38,912 nt of DNA from Gluconobacter cerevisiae (GCF_015244675.1 NZ_JABCQO010000015.1:1-38912); one strand, 5' to 3'. Counted from the first letter of the stretch, positions 16,974 through 26,929 are shown. The notes: a model not told the origin generated them from the letters alone. Numbers and translations: made by a program.

Positions 16974-19316
16974 TCAGAAGTCCTTGTGCAAGGTAAAGCC
17001 ACCATAACGGCCGTAATCGCGCGGGAGCCAGTTTACGACACCTCCCAGGCTCCCATAGCCCATATAAGAGGCGTAATGTGTATTGATGGCATTGCGCATG
17101 ATGAGCGTAAGACGCAACCGATGCTTCTTATCCTCGATCGTCGTACCGAGATTCCAGATCCCATAGGCTTTCTGAATGGTGTCAGGTGTTTCTGTCAGTG
17201 AATACTGGGTGCGGCTCTGCCATGTGTAATCGCTGTCTAATGAAAGGGTGAAACGATCATTCAGCGGCCGCGTATAATCCGCATTCAGGACAAGTTTCCA
17301 GCGCGGTGCAAAAGGTAGCGGCTGGCCGTTTACATTGCAGGAGAGAGGCGCACCGGCAGGGCAATTGAAATGATCGACCGTGGCATAGGTATAGGCAAAA
17401 TTGCCTCCAACGGTCAGATAGCGGAAGGGGCGTGCGGTAATGTCCCCCTCTACCCCTTTGCTGGAAACTGTTCCTGCATTGATAAGGCGCGTGACGGTCG
17501 CACCTGCAACGGTATCCAGAAAATTGGCCTGATAGTTTGAAAAATCTTCAATGAAAGCTGCGAAATTCGCTGTAATCCTACGATGCAGGAACTGTGATTT
17601 CAGACCAATTTCAAAGCTGTTATTCTGTTCTGGTCGTAGAGACTTTGCGTCTGTGTTCTGCATATTAAAGAACACGTTATAGGCTGGCCCTTTATATCCA
17701 TGTGAATAGGTGAAATAGGCATGGATATCGTGACTGACGTCATATTGCAGGCCGATCCGGTCAACATACCCGTTATGGGCTGTCGAGCCATTGGAAGAAT
17801 AGTCTGGACGAATACCCGTCACCGCTGAGGCGGATGTCGATGTGCGGTTGAAGCGGTAATCCAGATCGTCTCTCAGCAGACGGAGCCCCAGAATAGCTCT
17901 GAAATTCTTCGTGAAATTCAGGTTGCCTTCGGCAAAAGCTGCGTAATTGTTTCCAGTAGTCCCGAAATCGGCATGCCCGGAAGTAGATGTTCCGCCGTAA
18001 GGCTGCAAAGATCGGTCATATGTTTCTGAATCAGACGTATGAAGATAATACAGGCCTGCTACATAATCGAAAAAATGCCCTTTCGGGGATGCAATACGGA
18101 CCTCCTGAGATGCCTGCCAGAAATCCAGCCATCCATGATCAGCGAGTTGCGGCAGGGAAGGGTAGGGCTGAGACAGTTGGTCGTAATCCTGATCCTGTGT
18201 GTTCTGCCAGCGCCGGTAGGCGGAAATGGAAGTCAGGGTATAATCGCCAAACTTTCGATCAAGCGTGATTGAGGCACCTCCATTGTGGTCAATGGATTTG
18301 CTGAGAGTATTATTATTGACACGCGTATTGTTCGATGACGGGTGAATACCTTCAGAACTTAGAGCCTGCGCCAGTGCAGCATTGTTCGTCACTGTTCCTG
18401 TGGGGTAGGCAACATGTGAGCTCGATGAAAAGACCCCATTGGGAACAGCATCGTTGGAATACATATAATCCAGCCCCAAGGTGACCCGTGTCTGGTCGTC
18501 AGGCGTCCATGCCAGCTTCGTTCTCGCGCCGCGATGCTGATATCCGTTAACGGTTTCGCTGTTGTACACATTACGGACATTCCCGGTATACCCGCCAACC
18601 AGAACAGACCCAATGGCTGTCAGTTTTGACGGAATGAGTGTGCCTGAGGCGCCAGCACTCAAGCGATACTCGTCTCCAGAAAAATAGGAAGCGTCGGCAT
18701 GGGCATGAAAGGCTTCTGTTGGCGCTGCGGTGACGATATTCACCGCGCCTGCCGAAGCATTTTTACCAAACAGAGTGCCCTGTGGCCCCCGTAACACTTC
18801 AATATGTTCAAGATCGAGAAGATCTGCAGTGGCCTGACCCGAGCGGGCCAAAACAACACCATCTAGAACGGTAGAGACAGAAGGCTCTACGCCCGGAGAT
18901 GTGGAAATCGTCCCTATACCACGCACAAAAACCGTTCTATCTTTGGATGATGCACTTGTACGGAAATTAGCCGACGGAACAAACTGGAATATTCCCTGAA
19001 GGTCATGGACGTTGTTCCGTGCCGCATCTTTGGCTGTGAAAATCGATGTGGCAACAGGCACCTTCTGCAATGGTTCGCTGCGACGTCGCACAGTGACCGT
19101 AATTTGCTCGTAATTGCTGGAATTCTCTAATGATTTTTCCGGATTTTGTTTCTTAGTTGCTGAAGAATAGCCCTCTCTGAGGTCTTTCTTTTCAGCCGCC
19201 AAACTTTGGGCAGTGCAGAGGCTGACGGAGGCTGCGGTTAACGCGAGCATGAATTGTCTTGAGTACCAAAAGCGCAGACGCGCGGATGGATTCAGGCCGC
19301 GAGGTGGATAATTCAC
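16974..19316 (-). CDS. TonB-dependent outer-membrane receptor
   Basis: A 780-residue receptor for energised uptake across the outer membrane. A signal peptide (hydrophobic core FMLALTAASVSLC, cut near SLAAE) is followed by a short linker. The TonB box is near ITVTVRRRSEPLQKVPVAT. The plug domain contains FVRGIG and VEVLRGPQGTLFGKNASAGA-like sequence, and the beta-barrel ends in a Phe (GRYGGFTLHKDF), as required for insertion. It has no STN domain, so it is a transporter without FecIR-type signalling. It is the first gene of a two-gene unit with the MFS transporter. Ligand is unknown; sequence class alone would allow a siderophore, while context suggests a sulfonated or acidic sugar. Confidence 0.92.
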   Translation of the reverse strand: MNYPPRGLNPSARLRFWYSRQFMLALTAASVSLCTAQSLAAEKKDLREGYSSATKKQNPEKSLENSSNYEQITVTVRRRSEPLQKVPVATSIFTAKDAARNNVHDLQGIFQFVPSANFRTSASSKDRTVFVRGIGTISTSPGVEPSVSTVLDGVVLARSGQATADLLDLEHIEVLRGPQGTLFGKNASAGAVNIVTAAPTEAFHAHADASYFSGDEYRLSAGASGTLIPSKLTAIGSVLVGGYTGNVRNVYNSETVNGYQHRGARTKLAWTPDDQTRVTLGLDYMYSNDAVPNGVFSSSSHVAYPTGTVTNNAALAQALSSEGIHPSSNNTRVNNNTLSKSIDHNGGASITLDRKFGDYTLTSISAYRRWQNTQDQDYDQLSQPYPSLPQLADHGWLDFWQASQEVRIASPKGHFFDYVAGLYYLHTSDSETYDRSLQPYGGTSTSGHADFGTTGNNYAAFAEGNLNFTKNFRAILGLRLLRDDLDYRFNRTSTSASAVTGIRPDYSSNGSTAHNGYVDRIGLQYDVSHDIHAYFTYSHGYKGPAYNVFFNMQNTDAKSLRPEQNNSFEIGLKSQFLHRRITANFAAFIEDFSNYQANFLDTVAGATVTRLINAGTVSSKGVEGDITARPFRYLTVGGNFAYTYATVDHFNCPAGAPLSCNVNGQPLPFAPRWKLVLNADYTRPLNDRFTLSLDSDYTWQSRTQYSLTETPDTIQKAYGIWNLGTTIEDKKHRLRLTLIMRNAINTHYASYMGYGSLGGVVNWLPRDYGRYGGFTLHKDF

Positions 19317-19844
19317 TTTTTAATGCCCGTTTTTAGTTTGTGATATGTTCATATAGTTATAGAAAATAGTCAATAATATATTTTACATTAAACTTTTTAT
19401 GATAGTTTAATTTTGAGGGTAGCTGATTGTCGGTTTGTTCAGAAAAAATGTTTTCGAGACATGATTCCTGAAAGAGACGCTTTCATACACATCGGTAAAA
19501 ATAACGCGGTGAGTTGAGAAAGGCACTTATGAGGTGCCCGCTGGTAAGCGATTTTTTCATGCCCTTGAACTGCGGGTGAAGTAGAAAAACCTCAATAAGA
19601 CCGTCTTGCCTACACAATAAGGAATATTGACAATCGCGTTCTTATGGCTGCTGCCACGCAGAAGGCGTAAAACGTCTGTAATAGCGATGGCTGGAGGTTT
19701 GTAGGATGTGATGCGGTAACCACTGCCTAGCGCTGCTAGGCAGGATTTACTGCAAAGAGCAATCAAAACGCGCTAAATTTGATCTCTGGATTGTGTCGTC
19801 ACTAGCGACACAATATATAAATATTCCCGACGCTTACTTTCCCG
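19317..19844. other. 528-base gene-poor region with two tight hairpins
   Basis: The region upstream of the TonB receptor is AT-rich near 19340-19420 and includes ATATGTTCATAT (19343-19354), a possible operator. A 69-codon leftward frame at 19557-19766 resembles nothing I know and is probably not a gene. Two perfect hairpins occur: CTGCCTAGC and its complement around GCT (19723-19743), and TTGTGTCG and its complement around 7 bases (19791-19813). Neither is followed by a T-run. No other feature is seen. Confidence 0.5.
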
Positions 19845-20060
19845 TCACTCTAAAAATGTTAGGGCCGCGCTTTTGTGGTAAGCGATATGGCCGGTTTTAA
19901 GGCTTTCTATTTCATATTGAGGTTGTTCTGACGTCGCGTGATGCTGATAGCCTTTGACCAGAAAGGGGGTTTCATGAATGGCTCTGATTCGCCCACTCAC
20001 GTGTCCCGCTTCCGAGTTCCAGGAGACGATATCTCCAATTTTGAAAGTCTGTGACGGCAT
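19845..20060 (-). CDS. DUF2945 (TUDOR-like) small protein
   Basis: A 71-residue protein of the DUF2945 or 'hypervirulence-associated TUDOR domain' family. Typical features are FKIGDIVSWNSEAGHVSGRI at the N-terminus (a small beta-barrel) and a later KTGHIAYHKSAALTFLE. The molecular role of the family is unknown. The ATG at 20060 has GGAG six bases upstream. Its start codon overlaps that of the divergent DUF488 gene. Confidence 0.85.
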   Translation of the reverse strand: MPSQTFKIGDIVSWNSEAGHVSGRIRAIHETPFLVKGYQHHATSEQPQYEIESLKTGHIAYHKSAALTFLE

Positions 20061-20673
20061 GGAAAACTCCATATCCAATGTGAACCTCGGAGAAGAGACA
20101 AGATTATCTTGCTTCAGCCCATTCTACACCATTGGTCACTCGACGCTTCAGCTATCTGATTTTATCGCGATTTTGCGTCATTATGGTGTGACATTGATAG
20201 TGGATGTAAGGGCTTTTCCGTATTCCCGTCGTAATCGTGATTATGATGGAACGAACCTTCAGTCCGAACTGGCGATACATGGGATTGACTATAGCCACTT
20301 GCCCGAGCTTGGAGGGCGAAGACCGCGATCGAAAACGGTGGCGACGGCGGTCAACGCATTCTGGCGTGTCCAGAGTTTTCATAATTATGCTGATTATGCG
20401 CTTGGAGAAGATTTTCACCACGGTCTTGTGCAGCTTATTGAATTGGGACAGCAGGCAACCGTTGCGATTATGTGTGCGGAAGTTCTCTGGTGGCGCTGTC
20501 ACAGGCGCATTATCACCGACTATCTTCTGGCCCGTGGGATGACAGTCTTTCATATTCTGTCCATGACGGATGCCGTTTCCGCACGCCTCACTGAGTCAGC
20601 AATTATTGATAGCAGCCAGCATATTACTTACCCTGAGATGGAAATTTCAGTGATTGAAGGTAAGATAGGATAA
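20059..20673 (+). CDS. DUF488 family protein
   Basis: A 204-residue DUF488 protein. The signature N-terminal FYTIGHSTLQLSDFI, IVDVRAFPYSRRN and LPELGG are present. The C-terminal cysteine motif reads MCAEVLWWRCHRRII, the family's CxE...CHR site, thought to act in a nucleotide- or DNA-related reaction, though the function is not established. The start at 20059 (ATG) has weak upstream support; the conserved part begins about 20 codons later. The start overlaps that of the divergent DUF2945 gene. Confidence 0.85.
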   Translation: MENSISNVNLGEETRLSCFSPFYTIGHSTLQLSDFIAILRHYGVTLIVDVRAFPYSRRNRDYDGTNLQSELAIHGIDYSHLPELGGRRPRSKTVATAVNAFWRVQSFHNYADYALGEDFHHGLVQLIELGQQATVAIMCAEVLWWRCHRRIITDYLLARGMTVFHILSMTDAVSARLTESAIIDSSQHITYPEMEISVIEGKIG

Positions 20674-20906
20674 ATAAAGGAACGATATTTCCAAAATTTT
20701 TGCAGAAGTTGCAAGGCAGTTGAATATGAATAAATCAAATTAAAGAAGAATTTTTCGCTAACATAGCGATGTAGAATCTGAATTTTTCACAAATAAGTAT
20801 TTATTGATAATATATTATAATTTTTTTATAGGTTCATCTAATAATTATTGGTGTAAGGTATTTTTGTTTTTTTGTTATTTAATATATTTCTATAACGGTG
20901 AAGTTA

Positions 20907-20941
20907 TTGCATCAGACGGATAGGAAATCTGTCTGATGCAA
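20907..20941. terminator. Bidirectional terminator hairpin
   Basis: TTGCATCAGAC and its complement form an 11-base stem, extended by 3 pairs after one mismatch, around AGGAA. It lies between the convergent DUF488 and SDR genes. The preceding 20674-20906 is strongly AT-rich with no gene seen. Confidence 0.75.
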
Positions 20942-20971
20942 TGTCGAAAGAGGCTGCTAAGAATTTAAAAT

Positions 20972-21865
20972 TTAAATAGTCTCAATATTGAGGTTTAAGA
21001 CGTCGGTAAGGATTTTTGGTCCATTCGTGTGCCAGTTCAGGCGTTTTTTTGTCTTCGCGCTTGCTGCAATCATGTTTTTAGAAACGAACCCGTTCAACCA
21101 TCCGAAATGGAGAATAGCAGCCTCCTTCGATAAGGATATAACGGGCAGATTAAGGCGCTGTCCGATCGTTTCTGCAATGGATCGGACAGACACGCCCTCC
21201 TCAGCGGTTGCGTGATAACGTGCTCCGGTAATCTGTTTTTCCACAGCAAGACGGAACAAACGCACAGTATCGGAGACGTGAGCGGCAGACCAACGGTTTG
21301 CACTATTCTCAACATAAGCTGACTGACCCGTCTGTTGGGCGAGTTGCACCAGAAAAGTAACCAGCCCCTGACGATGCGTATCGTGAATTTGTGATAGGCG
21401 GACTAACGATACGTTCTGGCCTCGATCGATCATAGTCTGAGCGGCAATCTCGGACGTAACGCGTGGATTGGAATGTTGAGCGTTAAAAACGTCTTCATCC
21501 GCGAGCTGACCGGGGATCGCTTCACCAAACAACGTTGTGGATGTAATGACAAGTGGCCTATTCGAGCCTTGGAGTGCAGCGCCCAATGTTTCGATTACTC
21601 GTCGATCCTGATCACAATTGGCAGTGTAGTTTGCAAAATTGTGGTCAAATGCTGTGTGAATGACGCCATCGCATCCTGCTGCACCGACACGCAGGCTGTT
21701 AAGATCCTCCAAGTCACCGCGATAAGCTTCTGCTCCTGCCGCGATCAGTTGCTGCACTCCTGCATCCGAACGGGTTAGTCCAAGAACCTGATGTCCGGCA
21801 TCGATCAGTTCAGAGACAAGTTTCGACCCGATAAATCCGTTGGCACCGGTAAGAAAAATTTTCAT
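20972..21865 (-). CDS. NAD(P)-dependent atypical SDR/epimerase
   Basis: A 297-residue Rossmann protein that begins MKIFLTGANGFIGSKLVSEL with the GxxGxxG loop of extended or atypical short-chain dehydrogenases. It carries the pattern VIHTAFDHNF and ends with SKNMIAASAKTKKRLNW, as in the widespread 'NAD-dependent epimerase/dehydratase, SDR family a5-like' proteins. The usual YxxxK is not evident, hence 'atypical'. It is divergent from an XRE regulator across 77 bases that hold a palindrome, so the regulator probably controls it. Substrate unknown. Confidence 0.85.
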   Translation of the reverse strand: MKIFLTGANGFIGSKLVSELIDAGHQVLGLTRSDAGVQQLIAAGAEAYRGDLEDLNSLRVGAAGCDGVIHTAFDHNFANYTANCDQDRRVIETLGAALQGSNRPLVITSTTLFGEAIPGQLADEDVFNAQHSNPRVTSEIAAQTMIDRGQNVSLVRLSQIHDTHRQGLVTFLVQLAQQTGQSAYVENSANRWSAAHVSDTVRLFRLAVEKQITGARYHATAEEGVSVRSIAETIGQRLNLPVISLSKEAAILHFGWLNGFVSKNMIAASAKTKKRLNWHTNGPKILTDVLNLNIETI

Positions 21866-21913
21866 CGTCTGCGTTCCGATATTGTTTGATTCCCATCGTG
21901 TCGTTAAATTTTA

Positions 21914-21926
21914 TACTGTTACAGTA
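21914..21926. promoter_or_regulatory. 13-base palindrome in the SDR/XRE divergent promoter
   Basis: TACTGTTACAGTA is a perfect palindrome around a central T, 17 bases before the regulator start and 48 bases before the SDR start. Its size suits an XRE-type dimer, so autoregulation and control of the SDR are plausible. Confidence 0.5.
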
Positions 21927-21942
21927 GTGACGTTATCATAGT

Positions 21943-22836
21943 ATGAAAACCAACAGGATGACTGTGAGCTCTCCCACTTCGCTCGGCACCTACCTTAAAG
22001 ATCGACGCACACGCCTCGACCCTGCTGCGTTTGGTTTTTCCAGTGCGCGACGCCGTACACCGGGCTTACGCAGAGAAGAAGTCGCGCAACGTGCCAATAT
22101 AAGTCCAACATGGTATACTTGGCTGGAACAGGGGCGAGGTGGCGCTCCTTCTCCTGATGTACTCGATCGTATCGCTAAAGGCCTGCTCTTGACTGAACCT
22201 GAGCGGCAACACCTCTTTATGCTTGCACTCGGCCACCCGCCAGAAGTGCGCTATCGCGTATCCGATGGAATTACGCCACGCCTGCAACGTGTTCTTGATG
22301 CCCTTGAGCATAGTCCAGCGATTGTCAAAACACCGCTATGGGACATTGTAGCCTGGAACAGGGCAGCTGCTGCAGTGCTCACTGACTATAGAGAACTACC
22401 ACCAGAACAGCGTAATATTCTGCATATTGTATTCTGTACTTCTCGAGTTCGGGATATGCAGGTGGACTGGACAAATCTGGCCAGATCCGTTGTTGCGGCA
22501 TTTCGCGCCGATGCCGTGCGCGCAGGCGCCTCCACCGAGGTTGATGAATTTGTAAAAGAACTAAGTTCGCGCAGCCCGGAATTTGCAAAGCTCTGGCAGG
22601 ATAATGACGTACAGATTCATGGAGAGGGAACGAAGCGGCTGAATCATCCGACAGTAGGATTGATCGAATTGGAATATTCTGGGTTTTCTGTAGATGGTCG
22701 TCCTGATCTTGGTCTGATTATTTATAATCCAGCGACCCTTGATGATTTAGAACGAGTTCGCAAACTTATAGAAAATTCTTCTCAGAAAAATAGATATTCC
22801 ACTCCATATCAAGAAGAAGCAATGCGTGCTGTATAG
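21943..22836 (+). CDS. XRE-family regulator with MmyB-like ligand domain
   Basis: A 297-residue transcription factor. The N-terminal helix-turn-helix (LGTYLKDRRTRL, then RRTPGLRREEVAQRANISPT, WYTWLEQGR) at about residues 14-75 has the signature GLRREEVA..A..S..WYTWLEQGR of the MmyB-like group. The C-terminal part (VAWNRAAAAVLTDY, then SPEFAKLWQDNDV) matches the MmyB-type ligand-binding domain. Such regulators usually control an adjacent divergent SDR gene, as here. The start at 21943 has little Shine-Dalgarno support; ATG at 21958 is the alternative. Confidence 0.9.
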   Translation: MKTNRMTVSSPTSLGTYLKDRRTRLDPAAFGFSSARRRTPGLRREEVAQRANISPTWYTWLEQGRGGAPSPDVLDRIAKGLLLTEPERQHLFMLALGHPPEVRYRVSDGITPRLQRVLDALEHSPAIVKTPLWDIVAWNRAAAAVLTDYRELPPEQRNILHIVFCTSRVRDMQVDWTNLARSVVAAFRADAVRAGASTEVDEFVKELSSRSPEFAKLWQDNDVQIHGEGTKRLNHPTVGLIELEYSGFSVDGRPDLGLIIYNPATLDDLERVRKLIENSSQKNRYSTPYQEEAMRAV

Positions 22837-22939
22837 ATGAAGGAAACAGCAATTCCAGTTTTCCAGATCACGTCAATCAGAACCGATATGGCTGCCTCTA
22901 AATCCGCTTTGGCATCGACTATAATATAGGAAAGCTTTT

Positions 22940-22983
22940 CCTTTCTGGCAGCAGTGAACTTCTGTCAGAAAGGACTTCCACTA
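22940..22983. other. Inverted repeat between the XRE gene and the glycosyltransferase
   Basis: CCTTTCTG and CAGAAAGG pair, with a further 3 pairs after a mismatch, around a 10-base loop. It lies between the convergent ends of the XRE gene (22836) and the large glycosyltransferase (23059). It could act as a terminator, although no T-run follows on either strand. The rest of 22837-23058 holds no recognised gene. Confidence 0.4.
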
Positions 22984-23058
22984 AAGCCGGGCGTTTTTTG
23001 TCTTATTATGATAAAGATCTTTAGACAGATTGTGGTGTCAGCAGACCCATTTTTAAAA

Positions 23059-26000
23059 TTAATTCGGAATAATTTTTTCTATATTGTTTTTATTTATTAA
23101 ACCAAATTGGTTCTCCAGCATAAGGCGGTAATGATTTTGACGAGTTATATGAGACTCTGGAAGCCTTAGTTTCTTTTTAAGAATGTGATGAATATATGCT
23201 ATCTCTTCAATATGATTCCGTCGATTAAGAGTATGTGTTACTGAATCAGCGTGTCTTCGATGAATATTAAGAGGCTTTGCTATGTATATGACTTCGGAAT
23301 TTTTTTGGGTCAGGAGCTCAATATAAATCCGCCAGTCACCAGCAACACGAAGGGTCTGTAAGTCTTTTTGGCAAGAGTTAATTGCGGAAAGCAAACGATC
23401 TCTTTTAAAAATAGCGCTGCTGACATTGAGGACAAGATTGCGTTCGGACAAGCATCCTCTGACAAATTCGTCTCCTGTGAAGTGGCTATTATTTTCCAAA
23501 AGTAGTCCTGCAGTTTCTGAATAATAAGGACGATAAGATGGAGAAATTGGCATTCCATCTTCGTTTACGGAGCGGCTATCAGTAAATCCCATAACAATAG
23601 CCGCATTGTTTTTGATGCCATCTAGAATATTTTCAAGAAAATGAGGTTCGCAGAAGTCATCGGCCTCAGCAATCCAGATCCAGTCACCCTGCGCTAGCTT
23701 GAGAGCTCTGTGCCATTGACGGAAGACTGACCCCGAAGCAATATTGTTTTCAACACAAACGATATTTCTATTCCAGTCTTTTGCAGTCTGGCGGGCTATC
23801 TGTAAGCTATTGTCGTCCGATGCGTCGTCAAGCACGATTATTTCGAAAATCGGTATGGTTTGTGCAAATATTGAAGAAAGACGTCCACTCATGTAGTGGG
23901 CATAATTATGAGAAGGAATAACGACAGAAATTTTTGGTATCTCAGGCATAGAGAGGCTGAGAATTGTTTGCGTATAGCTTTTAAAATCGAAAGATTTTTG
24001 TGCAAATAATCCCGCTTTGTGACGCTCTTTGTTTGTTCTCTGCATAGACCATTTCGCCATATCTTCAGACGCGCTGGCTAAAGTGGCAACATCTGCAAAT
24101 GGAATAATTCTATTATGAAAAACCTCATTGCTGTTGATTTGTTTTAGAAGATCCGGGATTCCTCCTGCTTCGTCAAAAGCGGCGCATGGAAGGCCGGCTG
24201 CCAGCGCTTCCAAAACCACCGAAGGATATGGGTCTTCGCGGGAAGGCAGAACAAAAACATCTGCGGCAGCAAGCCATGCTGGGACATTATCTATTCTGCC
24301 TGGCATATGAAATGTTCCACTGGAACACGCGTTTTCGAGTTCGACGTGAAGGCTATTTTTAAGTGATGGATCAATATCACCCAACCATACACAATGAGCT
24401 TTACCTCTCAGTTTACGCCAAAGCTGAAGAAACAGGTCAAAGCCTTTTCGCAGATCCGCATAACCAGCCCCCATCACAACGGGGTCTGTTGTCGTGAAGC
24501 CCAACTGCTTGCGCATCATTTGTCGTGTCTGCATAGAAAATGATGCTGTAGAATACAGACCTTGTGGCAGGATTTTCAGGTTTTTTGCTGCTTCAAGATT
24601 CAGTTTTTTAGCCATACTATTGGTTGGAACAATGATTTGTCGTGCCAGTTTGCAGGCAAGTTCCATTGACGGATAAAGATTGCGACTACGAAGAAGAGTC
24701 GGGAGTTCGTGAATAAGGAACACGAAATCGATATTGGCCTGTGCAAGGCCTGGTGCTGCAGTCGAAGCCGCTGCACTATTGATAATTGCTGCATGAAAGC
24801 CTTTTTTCTGAAGAGCACTAAGTTTGTGAAGAGTCGTCTCTGATTCTACGGCAATAATCTCAGTGGGTGCCACGCTATGGAATTCGTTGAGGAGTGTACC
24901 CCCTTCAAGAAGAAGGAATTGAATTTCAACTCCAAAGTAATGTTTTAGCGCACGTCCCGTTTCTAAAAGTAATTTCTGGGCGCCAGCAGAAAAGGCATCA
25001 TGGCCAATCAGCAAAAGCTTTGATCGTGACTGGCTTTTCCCAAAACCAGTGCAGGCACGGGCCGTTGCATTGAGGTATGCGCTTCCGAAATGCTGGTCTG
25101 GTTCCAGATAGGCTCCTTCCGCCCATTCATTCCAGGCGTTGATGCAGACAACAGACTCTCCGAAAAATGTATTAGTCTGTGCGTGTTCGATCAGGCCACT
25201 TAGCCAGTTTTCGTAGAGTTCGGGCGTTGATCCATGAAGGACAAGCCCTTTTCCTTGTCGCCGTGCGTCGTTGTCCCAGGAAGGAGCCGCAGTGCGTATA
25301 AGGGGAAAGGGTGTTTTGGGCTGTGCTAAAGCTGTGTTTACGACTTCATTGTAATCATAGACCTGACCACTGAATTCATTATCAAAAAGATGAATTTCAT
25401 CATTTATCAGGCTGCAAGCGGAGACAACTTTGTGAGGTGGAAATTCGATAGCGCCATCCAGACCAAAAAGATCAGGGTTTTCATCCCCGAAAGCCTGTCC
25501 CATGACAAAGAGCGGGTCCATTCCATGTCTTTTTCGGAACATGGAGCGCCATTTGATTATAGCGGCCGGAGCGTCCGGGATTGTTCCAGGCCGATAAATC
25601 ATGAGCACAGGGCGACCGTCGAAATGGATATAGCGCGGGTCCTTCAGGTAGTGTGCAAAGCAGTCTACGAGGGCCTCATCGTCTTCGGGTCTATAATTTT
25701 GTGCAATCAGCAGGTCTTCGTCCGATCCGTCCCATCGACGGCTCCAGTTTTCATTGGCCCACATGAGGCAGAATGGAAGATCGATTTGCGGGTTTGACAG
25801 CAAAATATCTAAAGGTTGTTCAAGCAGGCGTGTACGGTTGAACCAGTAGAAATAGAAAATAAACCCTTCAATACCGGCCGCATGGGCCATTCTGGCCTGT
25901 CGTTCGAGAATTTCTGGAGAATTCAGGGTGTAATGACCCAGATCTCTTGGAATGCGTGGCTGATAATGATCAGAAAAACGCGGAACGCCACGAGAGAGGT

Positions 26001-26847
26001 TGGTCCATTCCGTGAAGCCATCCCCCCACCAGGCGTCATTTTCTGGGATACTGTGAAACTGCGGCAGGTAGTAAGCCAAGACGCGTGCACGACGAATGGC
26101 ACTTGCCGGGAGGGGAGCAGCTTTTTCGAAAAAGGGGCCAGGTTTACTCCTGCGCTTTATTTCGCCAAAAACAGATACTTCCGTTTCTGGGCTGCAAGGA
26201 TGTACATCCGGCCGATCACGGTTTTCCAGATAGTGAAGTAATGGATTGCTTTCTGGAGAATGTCGTAAATGTTTCCGTCTGTAATAAAGAGGGTCAAATC
26301 CGTCAAAGGGACGTCTCGCTTCGCGGAAGCCCTGAACCATATAATGTTCAAGCGCATCCAATCCGGCTTTGGCGACGTCTGGGTAAGAGCGCAGATAGAA
26401 TTCCGGATCAAACTCGGGAATTGGACGCAGTGGTGTGTTATGACGGTTCAGCAAATAGTGGGCGAGGGCTGGCATCCGTTCGGGAACGCGGTAAGTTCGG
26501 GCGTACCATATGGGATCGAACCATGCGATCGGACGCCGTCCTTCGCGTTCTCCGCGAAGAATATAGTGAAGTAATGGATCGCCAATAACGTCACGATTCT
26601 GGCTGAGATACCAGTGAGGGTCAAAAAAAGCATTGGGTTTGCGGCCTTCGCGCCATCCATGCTGGTGGTAATGACGCAGGACTTCGGTTCCGAATGCTTT
26701 CAGATCCGGGTTGGATTGCAGGTAATAGAATGCGTCAAACAGCCCCGAATGCCCGAGGATCTGCAGAGGCGATGCATCGACCGGGAAAAGCGGTGATTGT
26801 GAATCTTCGACAGGGGAATGTGAAAACGCATTCGGCATATGCGGCAT
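23059..26847 (-). CDS. Multidomain glycosyltransferase: repeats + WbsX + GT4 + GT2
   Basis: A 1262-residue protein with four parts. Residues 37-210 hold five tandem units of about 35-38 residues, each starting FDP or FDA, then WY/YY, with HY.. and EGRRP. Residues about 250-600 are a WbsX (GH99-like) domain: [45 protein letters not shown] and [19 protein letters not shown]. Residues about 608-960 are a GT-B, GT4-type domain with [20 protein letters not shown]. Residues about 970-1200 are a GT-A, GT2-type domain ([30 protein letters not shown]). Such proteins build rhamnan or O-antigen-like surface glycans in the cytoplasm. The GT2 half is visibly AT-richer than the N-terminal half. No SD is seen at 26847; ATG at 26838 is possible. 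It is a stand-alone gene, divergent from metX. Confidence 0.9.
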   Translation of the reverse strand: MPHMPNAFSHSPVEDSQSPLFPVDASPLQILGHSGLFDAFYYLQSNPDLKAFGTEVLRHYHQHGWREGRKPNAFFDPHWYLSQNRDVIGDPLLHYILRGEREGRRPIAWFDPIWYARTYRVPERMPALAHYLLNRHNTPLRPIPEFDPEFYLRSYPDVAKAGLDALEHYMVQGFREARRPFDGFDPLYYRRKHLRHSPESNPLLHYLENRDRPDVHPCSPETEVSVFGEIKRRSKPGPFFEKAAPLPASAIRRARVLAYYLPQFHSIPENDAWWGDGFTEWTNLSRGVPRFSDHYQPRIPRDLGHYTLNSPEILERQARMAHAAGIEGFIFYFYWFNRTRLLEQPLDILLSNPQIDLPFCLMWANENWSRRWDGSDEDLLIAQNYRPEDDEALVDCFAHYLKDPRYIHFDGRPVLMIYRPGTIPDAPAAIIKWRSMFRKRHGMDPLFVMGQAFGDENPDLFGLDGAIEFPPHKVVSACSLINDEIHLFDNEFSGQVYDYNEVVNTALAQPKTPFPLIRTAAPSWDNDARRQGKGLVLHGSTPELYENWLSGLIEHAQTNTFFGESVVCINAWNEWAEGAYLEPDQHFGSAYLNATARACTGFGKSQSRSKLLLIGHDAFSAGAQKLLLETGRALKHYFGVEIQFLLLEGGTLLNEFHSVAPTEIIAVESETTLHKLSALQKKGFHAAIINSAAASTAAPGLAQANIDFVFLIHELPTLLRSRNLYPSMELACKLARQIIVPTNSMAKKLNLEAAKNLKILPQGLYSTASFSMQTRQMMRKQLGFTTTDPVVMGAGYADLRKGFDLFLQLWRKLRGKAHCVWLGDIDPSLKNSLHVELENACSSGTFHMPGRIDNVPAWLAAADVFVLPSREDPYPSVVLEALAAGLPCAAFDEAGGIPDLLKQINSNEVFHNRIIPFADVATLASASEDMAKWSMQRTNKERHKAGLFAQKSFDFKSYTQTILSLSMPEIPKISVVIPSHNYAHYMSGRLSSIFAQTIPIFEIIVLDDASDDNSLQIARQTAKDWNRNIVCVENNIASGSVFRQWHRALKLAQGDWIWIAEADDFCEPHFLENILDGIKNNAAIVMGFTDSRSVNEDGMPISPSYRPYYSETAGLLLENNSHFTGDEFVRGCLSERNLVLNVSSAIFKRDRLLSAINSCQKDLQTLRVAGDWRIYIELLTQKNSEVIYIAKPLNIHRRHADSVTHTLNRRNHIEEIAYIHHILKKKLRLPESHITRQNHYRLMLENQFGLINKNNIEKIIPN

Positions 26848-26929
26848 TTTTACGTTTTTTTAACTTTATTCAAGCCGTTAATTCATCGTCAATCCAAAAG
26901 GATTTGCTCGTATTGTCGGGCAGTGTCAT

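Noticed and set aside
19557-19766. 69-codon leftward open frame
   Set aside because: No family resemblance, no convincing Shine-Dalgarno site and atypical composition; likely chance. Kept only as part of the intergenic description.
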